DNA from: Sporichthyaceae bacterium
GTDB taxonomy: Bacteria > Actinomycetota > Actinomycetes > JACCUZ01
Assembly (NCBI GenBank): GCA_013698395.1
Contig: JACCUZ010000006.1
Span: forward strand, 1-23,456
Length of the DNA stretch: 23,456 nt
Direction: 5' to 3'
Shown here: positions 6,642-13,570 of the stretch, in pieces
Position numbering within the stretch: the stretch's first letter is position 1
Layout of the letters: every line of letters starts with the position of its first letter
The notes under the pieces: generated by a model
What the model saw: the letters and a program-made list of their open reading frames with translations, nothing else
The model's database searches: none
What the model was told of the DNA's origin: nothing
Program-made: the position numbers and the translations under genes

Positions 6642-8279
6642 TCAGTGCACGACCTCGGGCACATCGTGCACGCGGGGGTCGTCGCGGTCTGCGAAGTACT
6701 CGCCGGGCTGCGTGCGGTCCTCGCCCGGCTCGGCCTTCATCGCCCGCAGCACGAACGTCGCAACGACGCATACGGCCAGGTTCGCGAGGAGTGCCAGGAA
6801 CCCGGCATAGACGGCGACGGTCGTGTCGATGCCCAGCTCGGAGAGTGGGAATCCGGAACCACCGAAGTGCTCCTTGACGATGGTGATGGTCCCGTCGGGG
6901 TTGAACAGTCGCTGCGGGATCTGGTAGGTCGTCCAGAATCCCACTGCCATTCCGGCCGCCCAGCCGGCGATCAGAGCCCAGCGGTGGAACCACCGGGTGT
7001 ACAGACCGATCGCCACCGCGGGCAACGTCTGCAGCATGATGATGCCGCCGATCAGCTGCAGGTCGATCGAGAACTGCGGGTCCAGCACGAGGATGGCAAG
7101 CAAGGCTCCGATCTTCACGACGAGCGAGGCGAGCTTGCTGCTGCGCGCCTCCTGCGCCGGCGTCGCGTCCTTGTTGAGGTACTCCTTGTAGATGTTGCGG
7201 GTCCACAGGTTGGCAGCTGCGATCGACATGATCGCTGCGGGCACCAACGCGCCGATGCCGATGGCGGCGAAGGCCACACCCGCAAACCAGCTTGGGAACA
7301 TCTCGTCGAAGAGCAGGGGCACGATGGTGTTGGCGTCGACCTTGCCCTCGTCGTTGGTGATCGGTGCGATCTCGGCGGCTATCGCCATGTAGCCGAGCAG
7401 AGCGAGCAGTCCCAGGATGAAGCTGTACGCCGGCAGCGCCGCCATGTTGCGCTTGATGACGTTGCGGTCCCGGGAGGCGAGGACACCGGTGATCGAGTGT
7501 GGGTAGAGGAACAGCGCCAGCGCCGAGCCGAACGCGAGCGTGGCGTACTGGAGCTGGGAGGGCCCCGCAAGCAGGACGCCGTCCCCAGGGTTGGGCGAGG
7601 CCTTGAACTTCGCCTCGGCGGCGCCGAAGATCTCGTCCCAGCCGCCGAGCTTGTAGGGGATGACGATGATGGCGACGATGATGACGAGGTAGATCAGGGT
7701 GTCCTTGACGAATGCGATCAGCGCAGGCGCGCGCAGCCCTGAGTTGTAGGTGTACGCGGCGAGGATCGTGAACGCCACGATGATCGGCACATGTCCGGTG
7801 ACGCCCATCGCCTTGAGGACCGCCTCGATCCCCACGAGCTGCAGCGCGATGTAGGGCATCGTTGCGACGATGCCAGTGATGGCGACGAGCAGGGCAAGGG
7901 TCGAGGAGCCGTGCCGAGCCCGTACGAAGTCCGCCGGAGTGACGAATCCGTGGACGTGGGAGATCGACCACAGCCGGATCAGGACCAGGAACACGATCGG
8001 GTACACGACGATCGTGTAGGGCACGGCGAAGAACCCGATGGCGCCTGCACCGAAGACCAGCGCGGGCACCGCGACGAAGGTGTAGGCCGTGTAGAGGTCT
8101 CCGCCGATGAGGAACCACGTGATCCATCCGCCGAAGTTGCGACCGCCCAGGCCCCACTCGTCGAGATGGTCGAGCGTCTCGGCCTTGCGCCATCGAGCGG
8201 CCACGAAGCCAAGCGCGCTGACGACGACGAACAGGATCGTGAAGACCACCAGCTCGGTGACGTTGACGTCGTCGAACAC
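6642..8279 (-). CDS. Sodium:solute symporter (SSS family), MctP-like monocarboxylate permease
   Basis: 545 residues with about 13 hydrophobic segments, as usual for SSS transporters. The N-terminus (LVVFTILFVVVSALGFVAAR, then WGLGGRNFGGWITWFLIGGD, then LYTAYTFVAVPALVFGAGA) closely resembles monocarboxylate permeases of the MctP type, which take up lactate, pyruvate, acetate or some amino acids with sodium or protons. The substrate here is inferred only from similarity. It starts with GTG five bases after the stop of the small DUF3311 gene, with AGAGGGG upstream; the two form a pair as often seen in this group. The C-terminus is a charged cytoplasmic tail (DRTQPGEYFADRDD). Confidence 0.9.
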   Translation of the reverse strand: MFDDVNVTELVVFTILFVVVSALGFVAARWRKAETLDHLDEWGLGGRNFGGWITWFLIGGDLYTAYTFVAVPALVFGAGAIGFFAVPYTIVVYPIVFLVLIRLWSISHVHGFVTPADFVRARHGSSTLALLVAITGIVATMPYIALQLVGIEAVLKAMGVTGHVPIIVAFTILAAYTYNSGLRAPALIAFVKDTLIYLVIIVAIIVIPYKLGGWDEIFGAAEAKFKASPNPGDGVLLAGPSQLQYATLAFGSALALFLYPHSITGVLASRDRNVIKRNMAALPAYSFILGLLALLGYMAIAAEIAPITNDEGKVDANTIVPLLFDEMFPSWFAGVAFAAIGIGALVPAAIMSIAAANLWTRNIYKEYLNKDATPAQEARSSKLASLVVKIGALLAILVLDPQFSIDLQLIGGIIMLQTLPAVAIGLYTRWFHRWALIAGWAAGMAVGFWTTYQIPQRLFNPDGTITIVKEHFGGSGFPLSELGIDTTVAVYAGFLALLANLAVCVVATFVLRAMKAEPGEDRTQPGEYFADRDDPRVHDVPEVVH

Positions 8280-8284
8280 CGCGG

Positions 8285-8521
8285 TCAGCCCCTCTTGGCG
8301 CGGTAGACGATCAGCGTGCAGGTCACGCCGATGGAGATGGCAGCGAGTTGGTACCAGTAGAAGAAGGGGATGTCGAACAACCGCGGCTCGTCACGGTTGT
8401 ACAGCGGCGGGTAGAGCGTGGCGGCCAGCGGCAGGAGCAGCAGCCAGTTGAGCGGCGTGCTGTCCGAGCGAGGACTTGTCCCGTCACCGCGGGAGTGGTC
8501 GGGATCGTGGTGATGGCTCAC
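8285..8521 (-). CDS. DUF3311 small membrane protein, symporter partner
   Basis: 78 residues from GTG 8521, chosen because GGAGG lies six bases upstream. A histidine- and charge-rich N-terminus (SHHHDPDHSRGDG) is followed by two transmembrane helices, LNWLLLLPLAATLYPPLYN and FFYWYQLAAISIGVTCTLIV. This is the DUF3311 layout; such proteins are found directly before SSS symporters and probably assist them, in the way DUF485 proteins accompany ActP. An alternative start at 8539 would add six residues but lacks a ribosome binding site. Confidence 0.82.
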   Translation of the reverse strand: MSHHHDPDHSRGDGTSPRSDSTPLNWLLLLPLAATLYPPLYNRDEPRLFDIPFFYWYQLAAISIGVTCTLIVYRAKRG

Positions 8522-8597
8522 AACGGGCCTCCAGGGCACGGCAGGACAAGACCGGTGCGGAGGCTATCCCCGTTATCGGTGGTTGGGAAGGGTCCGC

Positions 8598-8655
8598 GTT
8601 GACTCACCAAGAACCTCCGCGTAGCTCGATACGTTGCCTCACCTGAAAACCTCCG
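8598..8655 (+). repeat. Duplicated left terminal repeat of the IS
   Basis: Two tandem copies of the terminal motif: 8598-8619 (GTTGaCTCACC, AACCTCCG) and 8633-8655 (GTTGcCTCACC, AACCTCCG). Each is followed by CGTAGC, giving a 14-base exact direct repeat at 8612-8625 and 8648-8661. Confidence 0.8.
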
Positions 8656-8711
8656 CGTAGCCGGTGTGTCGCTGCGGGCTGCTGGCAGCGGTCTGGGCAT
8701 ACGCCCGACGG

Positions 8712-9949
8712 ATGGACTTGACGATGAGCCAGCGCCAGGCGGTGACCAAGGCGAAGGCTCGGGCGTACGTCCGTGCCGACCGCACCAAGAAGTCCCAGAT
8801 CCTCGATGAGCTGGTCGAGCTCACCGGGTGGCACCGGGATTGGGGCGCGGGCGGCGTTGCGCGACGCGTCGACGTTGAAGGTGATCAAGCCCCGGGCGGC
8901 GCGGGCACCGCAGTACGGGCCGAGGATCATCACGGCGCTGATCACCTGCTGGGCGGTGTTGCGGGCACCGGCGGGCAAGCGCCTGGCGCCGATGCTGGCG
9001 GTGCTGGTGCCGATCCTGCGCCGCGACGGCGAGCTGGACCTCACCGAGGCGGAGGCGGCCCTGCTGGTCCGGGTGAGCGGCGGCCACGATCAACTGCAGA
9101 CTGGCCGCCGAGCGAGCCAGGATGATGCCTCGGGGCCGCTCGCACACCAAGACCGGCAGCCTGCTGAAGTCCCAGATCCCGGTCCGCACCTGGGCCGACT
9201 GGGACGACGCCGTGCCCGGCTTCGTCGAGATCGATCTGGTCGGACATGACGGCGGAAACAGCAGTGGAGAGTTCTGTTTCACCTTGACCGTCACCGATAT
9301 CGCGACCGGATGGACGATCAACCGGTCGGTGCCCAACAAGGCGCAACGGTGGGTGTTCGCCGCCCTCGAGCACGTCGTCGCCTCGTTGCCGTTCCCGGTC
9401 CTGGGCATCGACTCGGACAACGGCAGCGAGTTCATCAACGCCCACCTGCTGAACTGGTGCATCGAGCAGAAGATCACCTTCACCCGCTCCCGGCCTGGCA
9501 AAAAGAACGACGGCGCGCACGTGGAGCAGAAGAACTGGGCCCGGGTCCGCGAGCTGGTCGGCTACTACCGCTACGACACCGGCGCGGAGCTGGCCAGGCT
9601 CAACGAGATCTGGGCGCTCGACGCCGAGTTCACCAACTACTTCCTGCCGCAGCAGAAGCTCGTCTTCAAGCAACGCACCGGCGCCAAGGTGACCAAGCGG
9701 CACGACATCGCCACCACACCGCACCAGCGCGCCGTCGCCCACCAGGACATGACCAGACGTCGGGTCATCTCGATGAACGCAGCCTTCAAACGGATCAAGC
9801 CCGCGGCGCTGTCCCGGCAGGTCCTGGCCCTGACCGGGCAGCTCGAAATCCTCGCCCAGGCCAAGAAGGCCCCGCGGTCCAGACCGCCGGTCAACACCGC
9901 CTGGAACGAGACCGGCTGGCGGAGGAAGTCAAATGAGGCAACGTCCTAG
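8712..9949 (+). pseudogene. IS transposase (DDE/rve core), frameshifted twice
   Basis: Three consecutive frames encode one transposase of about 410 residues. Part one (from ATG 8712) reads MDLTMSQRQAVTKAKARAYV up to LTGWHRD. An extra G in TGGGG (8841-8845) shifts the frame to part two, ALRDASTLKVIKPRAARAPQ, up to EAEAALLV. An extra G near 9077-9081 then shifts to part three, in which SAATINCRLAAERARMMPRG is restored. Part three holds the whole catalytic core: first Asp in VEIDLVGHDGG, second in GIDSDNGSEFIN, and the Glu in NDGAHVEQKNWARV. With both shifts the gene should give no full product. Both lesions are single-G gains in G-rich runs, so sequencing error is an alternative. The 3' end contains the inner right terminal repeat. 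Confidence 0.85.
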
Positions 9950-9978
9950 CCCTGCCGGAGGTATTGACATGAGGCAAC
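9920..9978 (-). repeat. Duplicated right terminal repeat of the IS
   Basis: Two copies in inverted orientation to the left end: 9920-9942 and 9956-9978. Both read (reverse complement) GTTGCCTCAT, six to seven variable bases, then CCTCCG. The inner copy overlaps the last codons of the transposase. Confidence 0.78.
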
Positions 9979-10023
9979 AGGGGGTCGCCTCGACGCCCGC
10001 GCCGTCCCTCCTGGCGCCGCTGG

Positions 10024-11064
10024 TCAGATGGTCTGCGAGAGCGCCTTGACCGGCATGCCGAGGTCACCGAGCAGCTCTAGGTCCCGCTCCGGCGAACGAC
10101 CGAGGGTTGTCAGATAGTTGCCAACGATCACGGCGTTGATGCCACCCAGCATCCCCTCGCGGGTCCCTAGGTCGCCGAGCGTGATCTCGCGTCCGCCGGC
10201 ATAGCGCAGGATCGTGCGTGGCAGGGCGAGCCGGAACGCCGCGACCGTGCGCAGGGCGTCGGTCCCCGCCATCACGGGCAACTCCCCGAAGGGGGTCCCC
10301 GGCCTCGGGTTGAGGAAGTTCAGCGGCACCTCGTCGGGTGCGAGCTCTGCCAGCTGGGCCGCGAACTCGGCCCGCTGCACGAGCGTCTCTCCCATGCCGA
10401 CGATGCCACCGCAGCAGACCTCCATCCCGGCATCACGCACCATCGTGAGGGTCTGCCAGCGCTCCTCCCACGTATGGGTGGTGACGACCTGCGGGAAGTG
10501 GGACCTGGCGGTCTCGAGGTTGTGGTTGTAGCGATGCACGCCCATCGCCGCGAGATCGTCGACCTGGTCCTGCGTGAGCATCCCGAGTGAGGCGGCGACA
10601 TTGATGTCGACGGCCGATCTGATCGCTCCGACGCCTTCCCTCACCTGCCGCATCAGCCGCTCGTCCGGTCCACGCACCGCGGCGACGATGCAGAACTCGG
10701 TGGCACCGGTCGCAGCGGTCTCGATCGCGGCCCGCACAAGAGAGGGGATGTCCAGCCAGGCCGATCGCACCGGCGAGAGGAACAGGCCCGACTGGGAGCA
10801 GAAATGGCAGTCCTCGGGGCAGCCGCCAGTCTTCAGCGAGACGATGCCTTCGACCTCGACCTCGGGGCCGCACCAGCGGAGCCGGACCTCGTGCGCCAGG
10901 GCCAGCAGCTGCGGCAACGCCTCGTCGGGCAGCTGCAGCACCTCGAGCACGTGCCGCTCTTCGAGCCCGGCACCCTCGCGCAGCACTCTTTCGCGCACGA
11001 ACCCCAGCAGGTCAGTTGTCCGGTCGGGGCGTCTGGTCGGCGGCACGGCGGAAGTCTGCCGCAT
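10024..11064 (-). CDS. bioB: Biotin synthase (radical SAM)
   Basis: 346 residues. It inserts sulfur into dethiobiotin, the last step of biotin synthesis. The radical SAM motif CPEDCHFC places the [4Fe-4S] ligands at Cys82, Cys86 and Cys89. Of the E. coli auxiliary-cluster ligands, Cys97 matches Cys125 (TEFCIVAA), Cys188 matches Cys217 (MEVCCGG) and Arg260 matches Arg287 (ILRYAGGR). The position of E. coli Cys128 is alanine (INVAASLG, 157-158). HNLETARSHFPQVVTTHTWE and GINAVIVGNYLTTLGR are typical of actinobacterial BioB. The ATG at 11064 lies inside bioD (53-base overlap), so the two are translationally linked; GTG 11046 is a possible alternative start. The stop lies 45 bases from the IS right end. 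Confidence 0.93.
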   Translation of the reverse strand: MRQTSAVPPTRRPDRTTDLLGFVRERVLREGAGLEERHVLEVLQLPDEALPQLLALAHEVRLRWCGPEVEVEGIVSLKTGGCPEDCHFCSQSGLFLSPVRSAWLDIPSLVRAAIETAATGATEFCIVAAVRGPDERLMRQVREGVGAIRSAVDINVAASLGMLTQDQVDDLAAMGVHRYNHNLETARSHFPQVVTTHTWEERWQTLTMVRDAGMEVCCGGIVGMGETLVQRAEFAAQLAELAPDEVPLNFLNPRPGTPFGELPVMAGTDALRTVAAFRLALPRTILRYAGGREITLGDLGTREGMLGGINAVIVGNYLTTLGRSPERDLELLGDLGMPVKALSQTI

Positions 11065-11746
11065 TGAAGCGCCCGCCGAGCTCGGGACCCAGACCGCTCA
11101 TGGACGCCAGCAGGAAGTCCGCCGCCACGAGAGTGCCAGCGCCCGCGGGTAGAGCACCGCTGAGAGGTCGCGCCGAGATCGTCTCCAGGTCCCGCACGTT
11201 GTTGAGGCAGGCGAGGTCGGGCTGCTTCGGCCAGCAGCCGATAACCACCCCGGCCAGGGTGAGCCCACGGTGCGCCAGTGCTTCCAACGTCAGTGCCGTC
11301 CAGTTCAGCGTGCCGAGCACGGGTTCGGTGACCACCAACAGCGGCGCGGCAAGCGTCCTGGCCAGCTCGGCCAGCGTCCCGCCGTCCTCGTCGAAGCGGA
11401 CCAGCAGCCCGCCGGCGCCCTCGACCAGGACCAGGTCCCGGGTCTCGTCGAGTCGGCGGATCCGATCGGCTGCTACGGAGAGATCCAGCGGTGGCAGCCG
11501 GCGCCGGCGCGCGGCGGCGGCGGGCGAGAGCGGGTCTGGGTAGCGGGCCAGCTCATGAACGTCCCCGACACCGGCGAGCCGGCGTACGGCATCAAGATCA
11601 CCGGGTTCGCGGGCGGCAACGCCAGTCTGTGCCAGCTTGACCACCGCGACCCGTGACCCGCGGGCTGCGGCTAGAGCGGCGATCGCGGCCGTGACGACCG
11701 TCTTGCCGACACCCGTCCCGGTGCCGGTCACCGCGAGCACGCTCAC
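11012..11746 (-). CDS. bioD: Dethiobiotin synthetase
   Basis: 244 residues. It forms the ureido ring of dethiobiotin from diaminopelargonate, CO2 and ATP. The P-loop is VTGTGTGVGKTVV near the N-terminus, and VEGAGGLLV supplies the second nucleotide/metal site. The substrate lysine segment reads VVKLAQTG, whereas many homologues have KPxxTG with proline. The C-terminus (ADFRRAADQTPRPDN) is hydrophilic and overlaps the bioB start. It starts with GTG; no Shine-Dalgarno, but TAGGGT lies six bases upstream. bioF and bioA are not in the window, so the pelargonate steps must be encoded elsewhere or the precursor imported. Confidence 0.9.
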   Translation of the reverse strand: MSVLAVTGTGTGVGKTVVTAAIAALAAARGSRVAVVKLAQTGVAAREPGDLDAVRRLAGVGDVHELARYPDPLSPAAAARRRRLPPLDLSVAADRIRRLDETRDLVLVEGAGGLLVRFDEDGGTLAELARTLAAPLLVVTEPVLGTLNWTALTLEALAHRGLTLAGVVIGCWPKQPDLACLNNVRDLETISARPLSGALPAGAGTLVAADFLLASMSGLGPELGGRFNAADFRRAADQTPRPDN

Positions 11747-11752
11747 GAGCCG

Positions 11753-11758
11753 ACCCTA
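11753..11758 (-). promoter_or_regulatory. Candidate leaderless -10 box of bioD
   Basis: The minus strand reads TAGGGT (TAnnnT) six bases before the GTG of bioD. A weak -35 (TTCGTC, 11776-11781) is 17 bases further upstream, directly next to the 22-bp palindrome at 11784-11805. Confidence 0.38.
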
Positions 11759-11783
11759 CGGATCACCTGGCCGTCGACGAAGA

Positions 11784-11805
11784 TTGACCACGTATACGTG
11801 GTCAA
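11784..11805. promoter_or_regulatory. Perfect 22-bp palindrome upstream of bioDB
   Basis: Half-site TTGACCACGTA is followed at once by its exact reverse complement TACGTGGTCAA, with no mismatch and no spacer. It is centred 48 bases upstream of the bioD start and 140 bases before the ZIP-like gene. Its position just upstream of the presumed -35 of bioD fits an operator for a dimeric regulator. It does not match, as I remember them, the BirA, BioR or BioQ boxes. No regulator gene lies alongside. Confidence 0.65.
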
Positions 11806-11933
11806 CGCTCACCGAACCAGGTTTCCAGGTTGGTCGTCAGGGGAGAGATCGCCCGGCTGGACCTGCTGGTCCGGCTAGCCGACGCGCCCCTAACCGAGCA
11901 ACGGCGCGGGGAAGGGCTGGGTCGTCGACGACC

Positions 11934-12710
11934 ATGACTGAGTCACTCATCTTCGGTGTGATCGCCTCGAGCGCCCTGGTGCTGGGTGCGGTCGCGGGTG
12001 GGCGGCTGCAGATCCCGAAGCGGGTGCTCGCGGCCATGCTGGCCTTCGCCGCGGGTGCGCTCATCACAGCGCTCGCCTTTGAGCTGTTCGAGGACTCCTA
12101 CGAGCAGGGCGGTATCTGGCGCGCGGCGCTGGGGCTTTCGGTCGGGGCAATCGTGTTCACGGTGGTCAGCCAACGGCTCGACCGGCTGGCTGAGGGCCAC
12201 CGGCAAGAGGACCACGGCAGCGAGAAGCTCGACACAGATGCCGCCGCGGAGGACGCCGCTCCGTCTCCGGCGTCGGTCAGTGGCGCTGCCGGACTAGCCC
12301 TCCTCGCGGCAGTCACCCTGGATGGGGTCCCGGAGAACCTTGCCCTCGGCGTGTCCCTGGGCGAGGGCAGCGGGGGGCTCGCGCTGCTCGCGGCCATCTT
12401 CGTCTCGAACTTCCCGGAGGCGCTGGTCGGAAGCGCCTCCATGCGCCAACAGGGTCGCTCGCAAACCTTCATCATGGGGACGTGGGCGGCGTGCGCCGTC
12501 CTGCTGACCCTCGCCGTGGTTGTCGGCGCGGGGCCGCTGTCGAACGCGACGCCGGAGACGCTCTCGCTGCCCCTGGCCTTCGCCGCGGGCGCCGTCCTCG
12601 CGTCGCTGGCGGACACCCTCATGCCGGAGGCCTATGAGCAAGGAGGACCGGCGGTCGCGCTCAGCACCGCAGCAGGATTCCTGCTCTCGTTTGTCCTCGC
12701 GACCCTGTGA
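11934..12710 (+). CDS. ZIP-like metal transporter family membrane protein
   Basis: 258 residues with about seven to eight membrane helices: SLIFGVIASSALVLGAVAGG, then AAMLAFAAGALITALAFELF, and after a charged loop (residues 80-110, EGHRQEDHGSEKLDTD) SGAAGLALLAAVTLDGVPEN. The last segment, FAAGAVLASLADTLMPEAYE, is ZIP-like. The TM4 and TM5 signatures of ZIP proteins (HNxPEG and HxxPE) appear as DGVPENLALG and SNFPEALVGS, so both histidines are replaced while Pro-Glu is kept. Metal transport is thus inferred from fold similarity only. ATG 11934 has only a weak, distant purine stretch upstream; the frame is open to 11637, but that part is antisense to bioD. Confidence 0.78.
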   Translation: MTESLIFGVIASSALVLGAVAGGRLQIPKRVLAAMLAFAAGALITALAFELFEDSYEQGGIWRAALGLSVGAIVFTVVSQRLDRLAEGHRQEDHGSEKLDTDAAAEDAAPSPASVSGAAGLALLAAVTLDGVPENLALGVSLGEGSGGLALLAAIFVSNFPEALVGSASMRQQGRSQTFIMGTWAACAVLLTLAVVVGAGPLSNATPETLSLPLAFAAGAVLASLADTLMPEAYEQGGPAVALSTAAGFLLSFVLATL

Positions 12711-12879
12711 CGCGTCGGCTGGGGGGCGCCGGTGCGCCAGCCGTGCGGGCCGGCCCATCGCTGACCTCGGGACACATCCGGGGCGCCTGGGATGGGAGAG
12801 ACCGGCTGGGGGCACCACCGGCCACCTCAGTCCCGGTTGTGTCTCCGGGTCAGCGCCCTGCGCGCCCCTTCGACCGTGT

Positions 12880-12895
12880 GAAACACCGTCGAAAC
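12880..12895 (+). promoter_or_regulatory. Candidate GlnR-type box before ureA
   Basis: GAAAC-ACCGTC-GAAAC: two half-sites six bases apart. Actinobacterial GlnR boxes have GTnAC and GAAAC half-sites with six-base spacing, so the second half fits and the first deviates. It lies 22 bases before the ureA start, at a promoter-proximal place. Urease is a common GlnR target. Confidence 0.33.
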
Positions 12896-12905
12896 ATCGG
12901 GTTGG

Positions 12906-12911
12906 CAGCAT
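12906..12911 (+). promoter_or_regulatory. Candidate leaderless -10 box of ureA
   Basis: CAGCAT, six bases before the GTG of ureA, keeps the A2 and T6 of a -10 element. No Shine-Dalgarno precedes the GTG. The remaining part of the gap 12711-12905 holds nothing else I can recognise. Confidence 0.28.
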
Positions 12912-12917
12912 CGCGGC

Positions 12918-13220
12918 GTGCGGCTGAGCCCTCATGAGCAGGAGCGTCTGCTTCTCTCCTACGCCGCGGAGCTCGCGCTGCGCCGCAAAGGGAGAGGGCT
13001 GCGACTGAACCATCCCGAGGCCGTCGCCGTCATCTCCGCGTTCCTTCTCGAGGGTGCACGGGACGGGCGCACTGTTGTCGACCTCATGGAGGACGGACGG
13101 CACGTGCTAACCCGCGACGAGGTGATGGACGGCGTCCCGGAGATGGTGCGCGAGGTTCAAGTCGAGGCCACCTTTCCTGATGGCACGAAACTGGTCACCG
13201 TGCACCAGCCGATCCCATGA
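12918..13220 (+). CDS. ureA: Urease gamma subunit
   Basis: 100 residues, the standard length. The N-terminus RLSPHEQERLLLSYAAELAL, the middle LNHPEAVAVISAFLLEGARDG and the end FPDGTKLVTVHQPIP match urease gamma chains throughout. It is structural and carries no nickel ligand. The first gene of ureABCFGD, it starts with GTG and overlaps ureB by ATGA. Confidence 0.96.
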   Translation: MRLSPHEQERLLLSYAAELALRRKGRGLRLNHPEAVAVISAFLLEGARDGRTVVDLMEDGRHVLTRDEVMDGVPEMVREVQVEATFPDGTKLVTVHQPIP

Positions 13221-13570
13221 CGTCGATCGGCATCGTGCCCGGCGAGGTGCTGGTGGGGGAGGGGGCAGTAGCCCTGAACCCTGGCAGCCAACGGCTCGTC
13301 CTCGAGGTAGTCAACGGCGGGGACCGGCCGGTCCAGGTCGGGTCGCACTACCACTTCGCCGCTGCGAATCCCGCGCTGCTCTTCGATCGGGACGCGGCGT
13401 GGGGGCATCATCTCGACATACCGGCGGGGACGGCGGTGCGTTTCGAGCCGGGAGTGCACCGGGAAGTGGGGCTGGTGCCCGTGGCGGGGAAGCGCGACGT
13501 GCCCGGGCTGCGACCTGAGTGGTCCGGCCCCCTAGACGGACGCGACGCGTCCATACCCGGGCGCCCATGA
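13217..13570 (+). CDS. ureB: Urease beta subunit
   Basis: 117 residues. The conserved beta-chain core is present: IVPGEVLVGEGAVALNPGSQ, NGGDRPVQVGSHYHF, NPALLFDRDAAWGHHLDIPA and GTAVRFEPGVHREVGLVP. It packs on UreC and forms part of the active-site flap surroundings. Its ATG overlaps the ureA stop and its TGA overlaps the ureC ATG, so translation is coupled through all three structural subunits. The C-terminal tail (GRDASIPGRP) is slightly longer than the shortest homologues. Confidence 0.95.
   Translation: MTSIGIVPGEVLVGEGAVALNPGSQRLVLEVVNGGDRPVQVGSHYHFAAANPALLFDRDAAWGHHLDIPAGTAVRFEPGVHREVGLVPVAGKRDVPGLRPEWSGPLDGRDASIPGRP

Larger units (their letters stand above)
8598..9978 (+). mobile_element. 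Insertion sequence with rve-type DDE transposase remnant
   Basis: About 1.38 kb bounded by inverted repeats of the form GTTGnCTCA, about seven bases, ACCTCCG. The outer left copy is at 8598-8619 and the outer right copy (reverse complement) at 9956-9978; an inner copy lies 35-36 bases inside each end. One transposase gene fills the middle and is interrupted by two frameshifts. The flanking bases show no clear target duplication (left flank ends GGGTCCGC, right flank begins AGGGGGTC), so the exact ends or an old age are uncertain. It sits 76 bases upstream of the DUF3311-symporter pair and 45 bases beyond the bioB stop. The IS family was not assigned. Confidence 0.8.

Noticed and set aside
6610..8193. 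527-codon minus-strand frame over the symporter
   Set aside because: It is a shifted frame of the SSS symporter gene, rich in Arg/His/Pro without membrane pattern.
8598..8600. Target-site duplication of the IS
   Set aside because: The flanks (GGGTCCGC left, AGGGGGTC right) share only a loose GGGTC; not a convincing exact repeat.
8841..9081. Programmed ribosomal frameshifting in the transposase
   Set aside because: Two shifts in the same direction at non-slippery G-rich runs fit mutation or sequencing error better than a programmed signal.
8773..9249. Separate gene in the middle of the IS
   Set aside because: Its readable part is the central section of the transposase; it is joined to the other parts by single-base frameshifts.
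12711..12917. Regulatory RNA or riboswitch before urease
   Set aside because: I found no consistent stem pattern or known aptamer motif; only the possible GlnR box and -10 are supportable.
12294..13103. 269-codon minus-strand frame over the ZIP-like gene and ureA
   Set aside because: Overlaps the genuine ZIP-like and ureA genes, and the translation has no recognisable fold.
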